Of a stretch of DNA of 32,637 nucleotides, positions 24,110-32,566 are shown one piece after another; position 1 is the first letter of the stretch; every line of letters begins with the position of its first letter. Made by a program: the position numbers and the translations under genes. The notes under the pieces were generated by a model. That model was not told where the DNA came from, made no database searches, and worked only from the letters and a program-made list of their open reading frames with translations. This DNA comes from JBBAFB01 sp041655595 (GTDB lineage: Bacteria; Bacillota; DULZ01). The stretch spans positions 1-32,637 of the forward strand of contig JBBAFB010000007.1 in NCBI GenBank assembly GCA_041655595.1. The letters run 5' to 3'.

Positions 24110-25261
24110 ATGACCGGCACGAGAGCTTTAGAATTAAAACGGAATAGAATTGTGGTTAAAGTGGGAACCAGCACCCTTACCCATCCCACCGGCAAACTCG
24201 ATTTGAGGCAGATGGAAAAGCTAGTAAGGGAGTTGGCTAATCTGGCGAACCAGGGTAAGGAAATAATTTTGGTATCTTCCGGCTCTGTGGGGGCCGGAAT
24301 GGGGCGACTTGGTTTCGGTAAGAGACCCAGGAATTTAAGGGAGAAACAGGCCATTGCCGCAGTAGGACAGGGAATTTTGCTGCATATGTATGAAAAAATA
24401 TTTGCTGAATACGGTTTGATTGTGGCCCAGATTCTTCTTACCAGGGATGATTTTGCCGACAGAAGACGTTATTTAAATATTAGTCACACCTTCTCCCAGC
24501 TCCTGGAATACGGGGTACTGCCGATTGTGAACGAAAATGATACGACGGCAGTGGATGAACTAAAATTTGGAGATAATGACAGACTGGCCGCCTTGGTTGC
24601 AGGAGCTATTGATGCTGATCTTTTGGTATTATTGACAGATATTAAGGGTTTATATGATGCTCATCCAAAGCTTCACCCCGATGCTAAGATGATTAGCTTA
24701 ATAGAAGAAATCACCCCCCAAGTGGAGGCCCTGGCAGGCGGTGCCGGTTCCGATTTGGGAACCGGGGGCATGAATACAAAGATTCAAGCTGCAAAAATTT
24801 GTACTAATTATGGCGTACCTATGGTTATAGCCGATGGCACCGAAAAAGAGGTTTTGCACCAAATATTAGATGGTAAACAGGTTGGCACCTTATTTCTGCC
24901 CCGGGAAGAAAAACTGTGTGGCAGGAAAAAATGGCTTGCCTACGGTTCTCCCCCTGTAGGGAAAATTAAGATTGATGAAGGGGCCGCCAATGCCTTAGTT
25001 AAAGAGGGAAAGAGCCTTTTACCCATTGGCATTATCAATATAACCGGTAGCTTTGAGGCAGGTGCAACTGTTAGTGTGGTGGACTCCCGAGAGGTGGAAA
25101 TAGCTCGGGGTATTGCAAACTATAACGCTATTGAATTGGATAAAATTAAAGGGAAAAAAACCAAAGAAATTGAAAGCATTTTGGGCCACAAGGATTATGA
25201 TGAAGCCATCCAGAGAGACAATTTAGTGTTATGGGAAAATGGCAGGGTTGGAAGGAGCTAG
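24110..25261 (+). CDS. proB: Glutamate 5-kinase
   Basis: ProB phosphorylates glutamate in the first step of proline synthesis. The product has 383 residues. The amino-acid kinase domain (about 1-270) has VVKVGTSTLTHPTGKLD, LVSSGSVGAGM, NENDTTAVDELKFGDND and GTGGMNTKIQAA. A C-terminal PUA domain starts near 285. ATG 24110 lies 9 bases after AAAGG; ATG 24101 and ATG 24059 are in-frame alternatives. The stop is 5 bases before the preferred proA start. No T-box-like leader was found upstream. Confidence 0.95.
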   Translation: MTGTRALELKRNRIVVKVGTSTLTHPTGKLDLRQMEKLVRELANLANQGKEIILVSSGSVGAGMGRLGFGKRPRNLREKQAIAAVGQGILLHMYEKIFAEYGLIVAQILLTRDDFADRRRYLNISHTFSQLLEYGVLPIVNENDTTAVDELKFGDNDRLAALVAGAIDADLLVLLTDIKGLYDAHPKLHPDAKMISLIEEITPQVEALAGGAGSDLGTGGMNTKIQAAKICTNYGVPMVIADGTEKEVLHQILDGKQVGTLFLPREEKLCGRKKWLAYGSPPVGKIKIDEGAANALVKEGKSLLPIGIINITGSFEAGATVSVVDSREVEIARGIANYNAIELDKIKGKKTKEIESILGHKDYDEAIQRDNLVLWENGRVGRS

Positions 25262-25266
25262 AAGAA

Positions 25267-26517
25267 TTGGAGCAACTGATTTTAGAACAAGGGAAAAAAG
25301 CTAAAGAAGCCGCTAGAGATTTGGCTAGTTTATCCAGTGAGGTAAAGGACAGAGTCCTAATGGCCATGGCGGAACTACTTATAAAAAGACAGGATTCAAT
25401 ACTAAGGGCAAATCAGGAGGATTTAAGGGAAGCAAGGGAAAAGGGTTTAGCTGCTTCGCTCTTGGATAGATTGTTATTGACGGAGGATAGAATTGAAGCA
25501 ATGGCCGAGGGTTTGAGGGAAATTGCATTTCTGCCGGACCCGGTAGGGGAGATTAGTGAAATTTCAACTCGCCCCAATGGTTTGCGGGTAGGGAAAATGC
25601 GTTCCCCCCTAGGCGTGGTAGGAATAATTTACGAAGCCAGGCCGAATGTAACTGTGGATGCTACAGGCCTGTGTCTCAAGGCGGGTAATAGCGTTTTACT
25701 CAGAGGAGGCTCCGAGGCTATTCGTTCAAACCAAGCACTTGTGCAGGTTTTAAAAGAAGCCCTCATAGAAAGAGGCTTGTCGGAAAATTCAGTGCAGTTG
25801 ATTCAGTCTACCGATCGGGATGCGGTGGTAATTATGGCTAAAATGGATCAATATTTGGATGTAATAATTCCCCGCGGAGGCCGACAGCTAATCAAACGAG
25901 TTACCGAAGCGGCAACTGTACCCGTCATTCAAACAGGGGTTGGCAATTGCCATATCTATCTTGACGAGAAAGCCGATCTTGAAAAGGCGGTACCGATAAT
26001 TAAAAATGCTAAGTGCCAAAGGCCGGGGGTTTGTAATGCCTTGGAGACTTTATTAGTCCACCAAAGCATTGGGGAGGTTATCTTGCCTCAAATCGGGGAA
26101 GCTTTGACAGAGGGCGGGGTGCTGTTAAAGGGCTGCCCTAAAACACAAAAATTTATTCCTAACGCAGAGTTGGCTACGGAGGAAGATTGGGCTACAGAGT
26201 ATTTAGACTTGACCTTGGCTATTAAGGTGGTAGATTCCTACCGGGAGGCCCTGGACCATATTCATCAATTTAGCACCGGTCACTCAGAGGCAATAATAAC
26301 AGAGGACTACTCCAAGGCCTTGGATTTTCTTAAACAGGTTGATTCAGCCACAGTCTATGTTAATGCCTCCACCCGTTTTACTGACGGCAATCAGTTTGGA
26401 CTGGGTGCCGAAGTGGGAATCAGCACCCAAAAGCTTCATGTTAGGGGACCCATGGGAGTTAAAGACTTAACTACCCAAAAGTACGTTATCTTCGGCAATG
26501 GACAAATCAGATCATAA
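25267..26517 (+). CDS. proA: Gamma-glutamyl phosphate reductase
   Basis: ProA reduces glutamyl phosphate to glutamate semialdehyde with NADPH, the second step of proline synthesis. The start TTG 25267 gives 416 residues, one more than Bacillus ProA. It is placed 9 bases after GAAGGAG (25251-25257). An in-frame ATG at 25231 lies inside proB without a ribosome site. Family motifs are SPLGVVGIIYEARPNVT, the GGRQLIKRV loop and NAKCQRPGVCNALE with the catalytic Cys in GVCN. GLGAEVGISTQKLHVRGPMG follows near the end. Directly coupled to proB. Confidence 0.95.
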   Translation: MEQLILEQGKKAKEAARDLASLSSEVKDRVLMAMAELLIKRQDSILRANQEDLREAREKGLAASLLDRLLLTEDRIEAMAEGLREIAFLPDPVGEISEISTRPNGLRVGKMRSPLGVVGIIYEARPNVTVDATGLCLKAGNSVLLRGGSEAIRSNQALVQVLKEALIERGLSENSVQLIQSTDRDAVVIMAKMDQYLDVIIPRGGRQLIKRVTEAATVPVIQTGVGNCHIYLDEKADLEKAVPIIKNAKCQRPGVCNALETLLVHQSIGEVILPQIGEALTEGGVLLKGCPKTQKFIPNAELATEEDWATEYLDLTLAIKVVDSYREALDHIHQFSTGHSEAIITEDYSKALDFLKQVDSATVYVNASTRFTDGNQFGLGAEVGISTQKLHVRGPMGVKDLTTQKYVIFGNGQIRS

Positions 26518-26582
26518 TTAGTTATCATTAATGGCAGGGTTTTAAATAATTCAAGCGACCGAACCTGCCGGGAGGAAAATTA

Positions 26583-27242
26583 ATGGACAAGCTAAAAAAA
26601 GAAACTAATAATAGTCGCAAGAAAAGAATTGGGATCATGGGGGGAACCTTTGACCCAATTCACTTCGGTCACTTGGTTACTGCAGAAGAAGCCAGGGTTT
26701 CCTATTCATTGGACCAAGTGATTTTTGTGCCCTCCGGTATGCCTCCCCATAAGAAGGATTACAGGGTATCCGATGTGGAAGAACGGTATCTAATGACAAT
26801 TCTTGCAGTAGTCACCAATCCTTACTTCGGTGTATCCAGGGCAGAAATTGACCGGGCAGGCTATTCTTATACCATTGATACAGTTCAATATTTTAGGCAA
26901 ATATATGATGAGAATGCAGAACTGTTTTTTATAACCGGTGCGGATGCAATTTTGGAGATTTTAACCTGGAAAAACGTTGAAAAACTTCTAGGTCTATGTA
27001 GCTTTATTGCAGCTACGCGGCCGGGCTTTGATTTAGCGGGCTTGGCCAAAATTTTAAAGGAGCTACCCCATTTAAACGGGGGTTTGCATTTTTTAGAGGT
27101 ACCCGCCTTGGCTATTTCTTCCACTGATATTCGCCAGCGGGTTTCCAGAGGGGACAGCATTAAATACCTACTACCTGAAACCGTGGAATACTTTATTGTT
27201 AAAAACGGTCTTTATGACTTTCGGGGCAAAAGGGAAGAATAA
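26583..27242 (+). CDS. nadD: Nicotinate-nucleotide adenylyltransferase
   Basis: NadD makes deamido-NAD from nicotinate mononucleotide and ATP. The product has 219 residues, with about 14 extra charged residues before the conserved RIGIMGGTFDPIHFGHL. The nucleotidyltransferase motifs H27-F-G-H30 and the ISSTDIRQRVSRG segment are both present, as is PHK in the substrate loop. ATG 26583 follows GGGAGGA. It begins a tight nadD-yqeK-rsfS-leuS group 65 bases after proA. In that gap GGCAGG (26533-26538) could pair with CCTGCC (26564-26569) beside the ribosome site. Confidence 0.96.
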   Translation: MDKLKKETNNSRKKRIGIMGGTFDPIHFGHLVTAEEARVSYSLDQVIFVPSGMPPHKKDYRVSDVEERYLMTILAVVTNPYFGVSRAEIDRAGYSYTIDTVQYFRQIYDENAELFFITGADAILEILTWKNVEKLLGLCSFIAATRPGFDLAGLAKILKELPHLNGGLHFLEVPALAISSTDIRQRVSRGDSIKYLLPETVEYFIVKNGLYDFRGKREE

Positions 27243-27248
27243 AGGAAA

Positions 27249-27821
27249 ATGGATAAATACCGGGATTATCATGGGATCTTGAAACAAAGACTAACCAAAA
27301 ACAGATACCTGCATTCGGTGGCCGTGGCCAAGACGGCGCTGAGGCTGGCTAAAAAACACGGCCATGATCAGGAGAGGGCCTATCTAGCCGGGTTACTTCA
27401 CGATTATGCCAGGGAAGTGGCTGCAGACAGCTTGCAAAGCCTAGCTTGTAAATGGGGTCTGACCGGCAACCGGGTTACGGAAGCAGCACCAATTTTGTGG
27501 CACGGTCCTGTGGGGGCCCTTCTGGTGGAAGAGGAGTTGGGGATCAAGGAACCAACTGTTTTGGAAGCTATTCGCTATCACACAACAGGGGCGCCGGGTA
27601 TCGGAGAAATTGCAAAGATTATCTTTTTGGCTGATTTAATTGAGCCGGGCAGAAGATATTCAGAACGGCAAATGATTGAAAAAGAGGCCTTTTCTGATCT
27701 GAATGAAGGGGTTTTTGTGGCATATGAATTATTAATAGGCTACTATATAGAAAAAGGGGATTTAATTCACCCCTTGACAGTAGAAGCTAGAAATGAATTA
27801 GTAATTAATAAAAGGAGATGA
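27249..27821 (+). CDS. yqeK: HD-domain diadenosine tetraphosphate hydrolase YqeK
   Basis: YqeK-type proteins symmetrically hydrolyse Ap4A to ADP. The 190-residue product is a single HD domain: R-x-LHSVAVAKTALRLAKKHG, the metal-binding H-D pair in YLAGLLHDYAREV, ILWHGPVGALLVEEELG, and the later IRYHTTGAPG and IIFLADLIEPGR. All metal ligands appear kept. ATG 27249 is 6 bases after nadD, with AAAGGA very close to it. Many relatives have an LCP-family gene between yqeK and rsfS; here rsfS follows directly. Confidence 0.93.
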   Translation: MDKYRDYHGILKQRLTKNRYLHSVAVAKTALRLAKKHGHDQERAYLAGLLHDYAREVAADSLQSLACKWGLTGNRVTEAAPILWHGPVGALLVEEELGIKEPTVLEAIRYHTTGAPGIGEIAKIIFLADLIEPGRRYSERQMIEKEAFSDLNEGVFVAYELLIGYYIEKGDLIHPLTVEARNELVINKRR

Positions 27822-27827
27822 AAGTTT

Positions 27828-28175
27828 TTGCAAAAAACCGATCTGATTAAGGAAATAGCCTTAAAAACCTTAAAAGAAAAAAAGGGGATGGATATTAAAG
27901 TATTAGATATCAGCGGTCTCAGTTTAATCGCGGATTACTTTATTATTGCCACCGCTTCATCTAACACCCTACTGCAGGCCTTAGCTAGGTATTTAGAGGA
28001 TAATTTGGAAAAAATGGTGGAAGTAAGGCCAAATCGAATTGAAGGGTTTTCAGAAGCAAAATGGATTTTGATGGACTATAATGCAGTGATAATTCACCTT
28101 TTTTTGCCGGAGCAAAGAGATTATTATAAACTGGAAAGACTTTGGGGCGATGCCAAATTGTTGGAGATTGAATAG
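27828..28175 (+). CDS. rsfS: Ribosome silencing factor RsfS
   Basis: RsfS binds L14 and blocks joining of ribosomal subunits in starvation. The product has 115 residues. The family signature is present as IKVLDISGLSLIADYFIIAT, ASSNTLLQALA and the late WILMDYNAVIIHLFLPEQR, DYYKLERLWGDA. TTG 27828 is preceded by AAAGGAGATGA, which also contains the yqeK stop, so translation is coupled. leuS follows 30 bases later. Confidence 0.96.
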   Translation: MQKTDLIKEIALKTLKEKKGMDIKVLDISGLSLIADYFIIATASSNTLLQALARYLEDNLEKMVEVRPNRIEGFSEAKWILMDYNAVIIHLFLPEQRDYYKLERLWGDAKLLEIE

Positions 28176-28205
28176 AGAGTAATTGTATTTTAAGGGAGTG
28201 ACTTT

Positions 28206-30674
28206 ATGCAGGAGCAGTACCATTTTTCCCAGCTTGAGACTAAATGGCAAAAAGACTGGGAAAGGCAAGAGCTGGATCAAGTAGCTGAAGATTTTGAGCG
28301 GGAAAAGTATTATTTGCTGGAGATGTTCCCCTATCCTTCCGGTCATTTGCACATGGGACATGTGCGTAACTATTCCATCGGGGATGTGGTAGCTCGTTTT
28401 AAAAAGATGGAAGGCTATAATGTTCTTCACCCCATGGGCTGGGATTCCTTTGGTTTGCCGGCAGAAAACGCGGCTATTAAAAACCGGGTTCCCGCCGCTC
28501 TTTGGACAAAGGATAACATAGTAAACATGAAAAAACAATTAAAAACCATGGGCTTAAGCTACGATTGGGAGCGGGAGGTAGCTACCTCGGATCCCGATTA
28601 TTATAAATGGACACAGTGGCTCTTTTTAGAATTTTATAAAAAGGGTTTAGCATATAAAAAAAAGGCGGCAGTTAATTGGTGCCCCTCCTGCGCCACTGTT
28701 TTGGCCAATGAGCAAGTGGTAGAAGGGGCTTGCGAGCGCTGCGAAACTTTGGTGGATAAGAAAGATTTGGAGCAATGGTTTTTTAAGATTACCGATTACG
28801 CGGACAGGCTTTTGGAAGACCTGCAGCAGCTACCTGGTTGGCCGGAAAAGGTTAAAATAATGCAAGAAAATTGGATTGGCCGAAGCGAGGGGGCAGAAAT
28901 TTGCTTTAAAACCGAAGCAGGCCATGATTTAAAAGTGTTTACCACCAGACCGGATACTATTTTTGGGGTCAGCTACATGGTACTGGCACCGGAACACCCA
29001 CTGGTAAGCGAGTTAGTGGCAGATACCGAATATGAAGAACCGGTTCACGCCTTTATCAAAAAAGTTAAAAGCATGACCAATATAGAAAGGGCAGAAACGG
29101 AAAAAGAGGGCTTGTTCATAGGTGCCTACGCTATTAACCCTTTAAGTGGAGATAAAATCCCTATCTGGGTAGCTAACTATGTTTTAATGGACTATGGAAC
29201 AGGAATGGTAATGGGGGTTCCCGCCCACGACCAAAGGGATTTTGAATTTGCTACAAAATTTCAATTACCCATAAAGGTTGTGATTCAACCCGATGGTGAT
29301 TTGCTGGAAGGGAATAAGTTGACAGAAGCCTTTCCTGCCGAGGGCCGTTTAGTAAACTCGGGCCGGTATGACGGGCTGCCCAATGAGCAGGCTATTCAAA
29401 AAATAACCCGGGATTTAGAACAAAAGGGTCTAGGTGAAAAGCAAATACAATACCGCCTACGGGATTGGTTGATTTCCCGTCAGCGATATTGGGGTACACC
29501 TATTCCCATTGTTTATTGCGAAAAATGCGGGGTTGTCCCTGTGCCCGCAAAAGATCTGCCCGTGATTCTTCCCATACAGGTAGCATTTAAGCCTTCCGGG
29601 GAATCACCACTGAAAACCAACGGGGAGTTTTTAAATTGTACTTGCCCGAACTGCGGTGGAGAGGCAACCCGGGAAACCGATACCATGGATACCTTTGTGG
29701 ATTCTTCTTGGTATTTTTTAAGGTACACGGATGCTAAAAATGCAGTTGCCCCTTTTGATAGAGAAAAAGCAGATTATTGGATGAATGTGGACCAATATAT
29801 AGGCGGGGTGGAGCATGCCATCCTACATTTAATGTATGCCCGTTTCTTTACCAAGGTATTATTTGATTTGAAGCTTACCTCTGCCCAGGAACCCTTTCAA
29901 AACCTCTTAACTCAGGGAATGGTTTTAAAAGACGGCGCAAAAATGTCTAAATCCAAGGGAAATGTAGTCAGCCCCGAAGAAATAATTGAGCAATACGGTG
30001 CGGATACCGCCCGCCTGTTTATTCTTTTTGCTGCCCCTCCGGAAAGGGATTTGGAATGGAATGAAAAAGGAGTGGAAGGATGCTTTCGCTTTCTAAACAG
30101 GGTATGGCGGCTGTCCTATTATTATCACGAAAAAATAAAAAATATTAGCCCCGGTGAGGTAACTAAAAATGAATTGGACAAGGAGCTTCTCAGAAGTATT
30201 CATGGTGCAATTAAAAAAGTTACCGATGATGTTCGTTTGCGATTTAACTTTAACACAGCCATCAGTGCTATCATGGAATTGATAAATACTTTGCAAAAAT
30301 ATCGCGACCATACAAATGTTAAATCGGAAAATTTACCTTTAGTCCGTTTTGGTTTAGAAAATACAGTGTTGTTGCTCGCACCTTTCGCACCCCACATTGC
30401 CGATGAGTTATGGTCCAATCTGGGTAAAAAAACCAGTGTTCATCTGGAAGCCTGGCCAAAATATGATGAAAAAGCTTTAGAATTAGCGGAGGTAACCATG
30501 GTGGTTCAAATCAACGGTAAGGTCAGAGAACGCCTAAACTTCCCCAAGGATCTCCCGGAACCCCAACTAAAAGAGCTAGTTTTAGAAACAGAAAAAATAA
30601 AACAACTGCTACAAGGCAAAGAAATAACCAAGTTCATAATCGTCCCCAACAAACTAATCAACCTAGTAGTATAG
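28206..30674 (+). CDS. leuS: Leucyl-tRNA synthetase
   Basis: LeuS charges tRNA-Leu. The product has 822 residues, typical for bacteria. The class I motifs are H49-M-G-H52 and K579-M-S-K-S583. The CP1 editing domain lies at about 220-415 (TTRPDTIFGVSYMVLAPEHP, GTGMVMGVPAHDQRDFEFA). Zinc-type cysteines occur in CPSCATVLANEQVVEG and YCEKCG. The C-terminal anticodon-binding region ends with the VQINGKVRERLNFP segment. ATG 28206 follows GGGAG. There is no T-box leader in the 30 bases from rsfS, so it seems to depend on the upstream operon. Confidence 0.97.
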   Translation: MQEQYHFSQLETKWQKDWERQELDQVAEDFEREKYYLLEMFPYPSGHLHMGHVRNYSIGDVVARFKKMEGYNVLHPMGWDSFGLPAENAAIKNRVPAALWTKDNIVNMKKQLKTMGLSYDWEREVATSDPDYYKWTQWLFLEFYKKGLAYKKKAAVNWCPSCATVLANEQVVEGACERCETLVDKKDLEQWFFKITDYADRLLEDLQQLPGWPEKVKIMQENWIGRSEGAEICFKTEAGHDLKVFTTRPDTIFGVSYMVLAPEHPLVSELVADTEYEEPVHAFIKKVKSMTNIERAETEKEGLFIGAYAINPLSGDKIPIWVANYVLMDYGTGMVMGVPAHDQRDFEFATKFQLPIKVVIQPDGDLLEGNKLTEAFPAEGRLVNSGRYDGLPNEQAIQKITRDLEQKGLGEKQIQYRLRDWLISRQRYWGTPIPIVYCEKCGVVPVPAKDLPVILPIQVAFKPSGESPLKTNGEFLNCTCPNCGGEATRETDTMDTFVDSSWYFLRYTDAKNAVAPFDREKADYWMNVDQYIGGVEHAILHLMYARFFTKVLFDLKLTSAQEPFQNLLTQGMVLKDGAKMSKSKGNVVSPEEIIEQYGADTARLFILFAAPPERDLEWNEKGVEGCFRFLNRVWRLSYYYHEKIKNISPGEVTKNELDKELLRSIHGAIKKVTDDVRLRFNFNTAISAIMELINTLQKYRDHTNVKSENLPLVRFGLENTVLLLAPFAPHIADELWSNLGKKTSVHLEAWPKYDEKALELAEVTMVVQINGKVRERLNFPKDLPEPQLKELVLETEKIKQLLQGKEITKFIIVPNKLINLVV

Positions 30675-30675
30675 T

Positions 30676-30702
30676 GGGACAGGGGGACAGGAGTTTTGTC
30701 CC
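30676..30702. repeat. GGGACA...TGTCCC palindromic repeat, copy 1
   Basis: GGGACA occurs twice in tandem here (30676-30681 and 30684-30689), followed by TGTCCC (30697-30702). The inner stem of 6 bp has a 7-base loop GGAGTTT. The 19 bases GGGACAGGAGTTTTGTCCC recur exactly at 32547-32565. It begins 2 bases after the leuS stop. It resembles REP-like dispersed elements; no transposase is present in the window. Confidence 0.7.
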
Positions 30703-30709
30703 AAAATTG

Positions 30710-30769
30710 CCGGCAAACGGAGTTAGTTTTCCGTTTGCCGGGGACAGGGCCAAGTTGTTCTGTTTTTTT
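30710..30769 (+). terminator. Hairpin and T run after leuS
   Basis: CCGGCAAACGGA (30710-30721) pairs over 12 bp with TCCGTTTGCCGG (30730-30741) around an 8-base loop. A second weak stem GGACA / TGTTC (30742-30760) is followed by seven T (30763-30769). The T run is detached from the strong stem, so termination is plausible but not standard. Confidence 0.5.
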
Positions 30770-30785
30770 CCAAAGCTTCGAAAAG

Positions 30786-32435
30786 CTAGGGTAGGGCAAT
30801 GTTGCAGAATAATGACTTGGTAAACCAGCAGGAATCGAAAACCATGTCCACAGAGATACATTCGATGGAACTTATTTCGTCATTCTTATATTCGGCTGCC
30901 AACGGACTATGATCATTCGGATTACAGTTTTCGGAACAAAGGGGAACAGGCAAAAACCCCCAAGATGGCAGCAAAAGATCATATCTGCCTTGAATGTTTA
31001 CAACGATGCACAACTCCATTTCAATTTGCAAAATATTATTGACGGGTGTAGCGTAACATGTAGCCGTGTAGTTAATAGAAGGTCTAACCTTGGTTGATTT
31101 GGGTGCATAGGCAACAAAACTTTTGCTGAACCAGGTCTCAAAATCTGTCGAAAACTGGTTGCCATTAATATCAGAGCAAGCATTTCCCCTGGTTTTCATA
31201 ATTAAGGTTACCTTAGAAAGACCATTTGCTAGCGGTAAAATATCATACTTTTCCAAAGCCACTTCTTTAATTGAACATGTAGCGGCTTGGATGCTGGGAG
31301 GCTCAATTGACCATGGAATGAAGTCTACATTATTACTAACGGGGTTACCTGTTCCTTGAGGATTTAATACAGGGTGATAAGGCCCGTTGCTTTCCCCCCA
31401 CCAATTCTCAATAGCATTTACTATGGCTACTGTGGCGTTTAAAACGCCCCAATCGTTATTTAGTATTTGGTTGTGGTTAATTATGGGGTTGGCATTGCCC
31501 GGTCCATAATAATAGACATTACTTACATATACTCCTGCTCTTCCGCTATGGGACAAAATATTTCCTTGGATTTTTGGTGATAAAGGAAACTTATCGGCTG
31601 GAATAAATCCACCCGGACCTTGAGAAAACAAATATATTGCATCACGGGAGCTGCCCTTGATTTTGTTGTCGCTGATTAATATTTCATCAGGCGGATCTCC
31701 GATAGTTGGAACCCATCCCCAGAAGATGCCCGAATATTGGCAATCATCAATAATATTACCTTGAATAATTTCAGCCATTGATTGAATTATAACAATACCA
31801 CCTTCTTCGTCAAAATTACCGGTTCCGCAATTTTTTATGTGATTATTTGTAATAGTTGTGTTTCGTTGATCCCAAGCAAGTGTAATTCCACTATTGGGGT
31901 GATTTTCGATTAGATTATTGGTAATCAGAAGTCCCGTATCACTTCCCCTGGCAAAAATACCGTCTATGGCGTTGTTGGTAATGGTGTTACCGTTTATTGT
32001 AGTCGGGCCGTGGGGATAAAGAACTATTCCGACCCGATTAAAACCGGAGCCAAGTCCATTATTTTTAATAATGTTGTTGCTAATTTTCATAGCGGCACTA
32101 TGGTTAGTCAGTATTCCTGCATTGCCGTGATCTTGAATGGTATTATTAGAAATTACAATGTTAGATAAATTGGGGAAAATACTGCTCCCTGCCTCCAGTC
32201 CATGTGAAGGGCCATTTTGTAGAGTCAGTCTCTGAATAACAACATCACTGCTTAATATTTGAATGGTGGGTATATTGGCAAGACCGGTCGCATCTATAGT
32301 GGCGCTACCTAACCCGATTGGAGGTCCTTGTAAGGTTAGAGGCTTGTTGATTAGCAATTGCTCATTGTATATTCCTGCGGACACATTAACTATACTTCCA
32401 GGGGTAGCGGCATCTATAAGACTTTGGATACTCAT
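30786..32435 (-). CDS. Right-handed parallel beta-helix protein with cysteine-rich C-terminal domain
   Basis: The 549-residue product has no signal peptide or membrane helix. Residues 1-60 match the opening of pectate-lyase/NosD-type helices (IQSLIDAATPGSIVNVSAGI). Residues about 60-360 contain many short beta-helix rungs (ISNNTIQDHGNAGILT, ITNNLIENHPNSGITL, ISDNKIKGSS) and close with NAIENWWGESNGPYHP. Residues about 380-549 form a separate domain with roughly nine cysteines (CSDING, LCSENCNPND, IECISVD); its family was not recognised. The start ATG 32435 has GAGGTGA 7 bases upstream; an ATG at 32456 lacks a site. It is the only minus-strand gene here and is flanked by palindromic repeats. 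A spore-surface or carbohydrate-binding role is possible but inferred. Confidence 0.85.
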   Translation of the reverse strand: MSIQSLIDAATPGSIVNVSAGIYNEQLLINKPLTLQGPPIGLGSATIDATGLANIPTIQILSSDVVIQRLTLQNGPSHGLEAGSSIFPNLSNIVISNNTIQDHGNAGILTNHSAAMKISNNIIKNNGLGSGFNRVGIVLYPHGPTTINGNTITNNAIDGIFARGSDTGLLITNNLIENHPNSGITLAWDQRNTTITNNHIKNCGTGNFDEEGGIVIIQSMAEIIQGNIIDDCQYSGIFWGWVPTIGDPPDEILISDNKIKGSSRDAIYLFSQGPGGFIPADKFPLSPKIQGNILSHSGRAGVYVSNVYYYGPGNANPIINHNQILNNDWGVLNATVAIVNAIENWWGESNGPYHPVLNPQGTGNPVSNNVDFIPWSIEPPSIQAATCSIKEVALEKYDILPLANGLSKVTLIMKTRGNACSDINGNQFSTDFETWFSKSFVAYAPKSTKVRPSINYTATCYATPVNNILQIEMELCIVVNIQGRYDLLLPSWGFLPVPLCSENCNPNDHSPLAAEYKNDEISSIECISVDMVFDSCWFTKSLFCNIALP

Positions 32436-32474
32436 TATATTGTCACCTCGTCTCATTCCTTACATTCCTTAAAT

Positions 32475-32503
32475 TATTATATGAAACAAACTGCAGAACT
32501 GTT
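32475..32503 (-). promoter_or_regulatory. Promoter of the beta-helix gene (sigma-K or sigma-A)
   Basis: On the minus strand, AACA (32503-32500), 16 bp and CATATAATA (32483-32475) fit the sigma-K consensus AC / CATAnnnTA. The same bases also fit sigma-A: TTAACA, 18 bp, TATAAT. Transcription would begin about 33 bases before the start codon, leaving room for the ribosome site. The sequence cannot separate the two readings. Confidence 0.6.
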
Positions 32504-32520
32504 AACATATTATTCCAGGA

Positions 32521-32566
32521 GGGACAAGGGGACAGGGGGGGACAAGGGGACAGGAGTTTTGTCCCA
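32521..32566. repeat. GGGACA...TGTCCC palindromic repeat, copy 2, with tandem arm
   Basis: GACAAGGGGACAGG occurs twice (32523-32536 and 32541-32554, period 18), and the second copy runs into TTTTGTCCC. The final 19 bases are identical to copy 1. It lies upstream of the beta-helix gene, so the two copies bracket that gene in the same orientation. The last 70 bases of the window are AT-rich with no recognisable gene. Confidence 0.7.

Noticed and set aside
28050..28538. Minus-strand open frame of 162 codons
   Set aside because: Antisense to rsfS and the leuS start; its composition reflects the opposite strand.
32521..32566. Tandem GACAAGGGGACAGG units considered as a CRISPR array
   Set aside because: Only two units, no spacers of uniform length and no cas genes.
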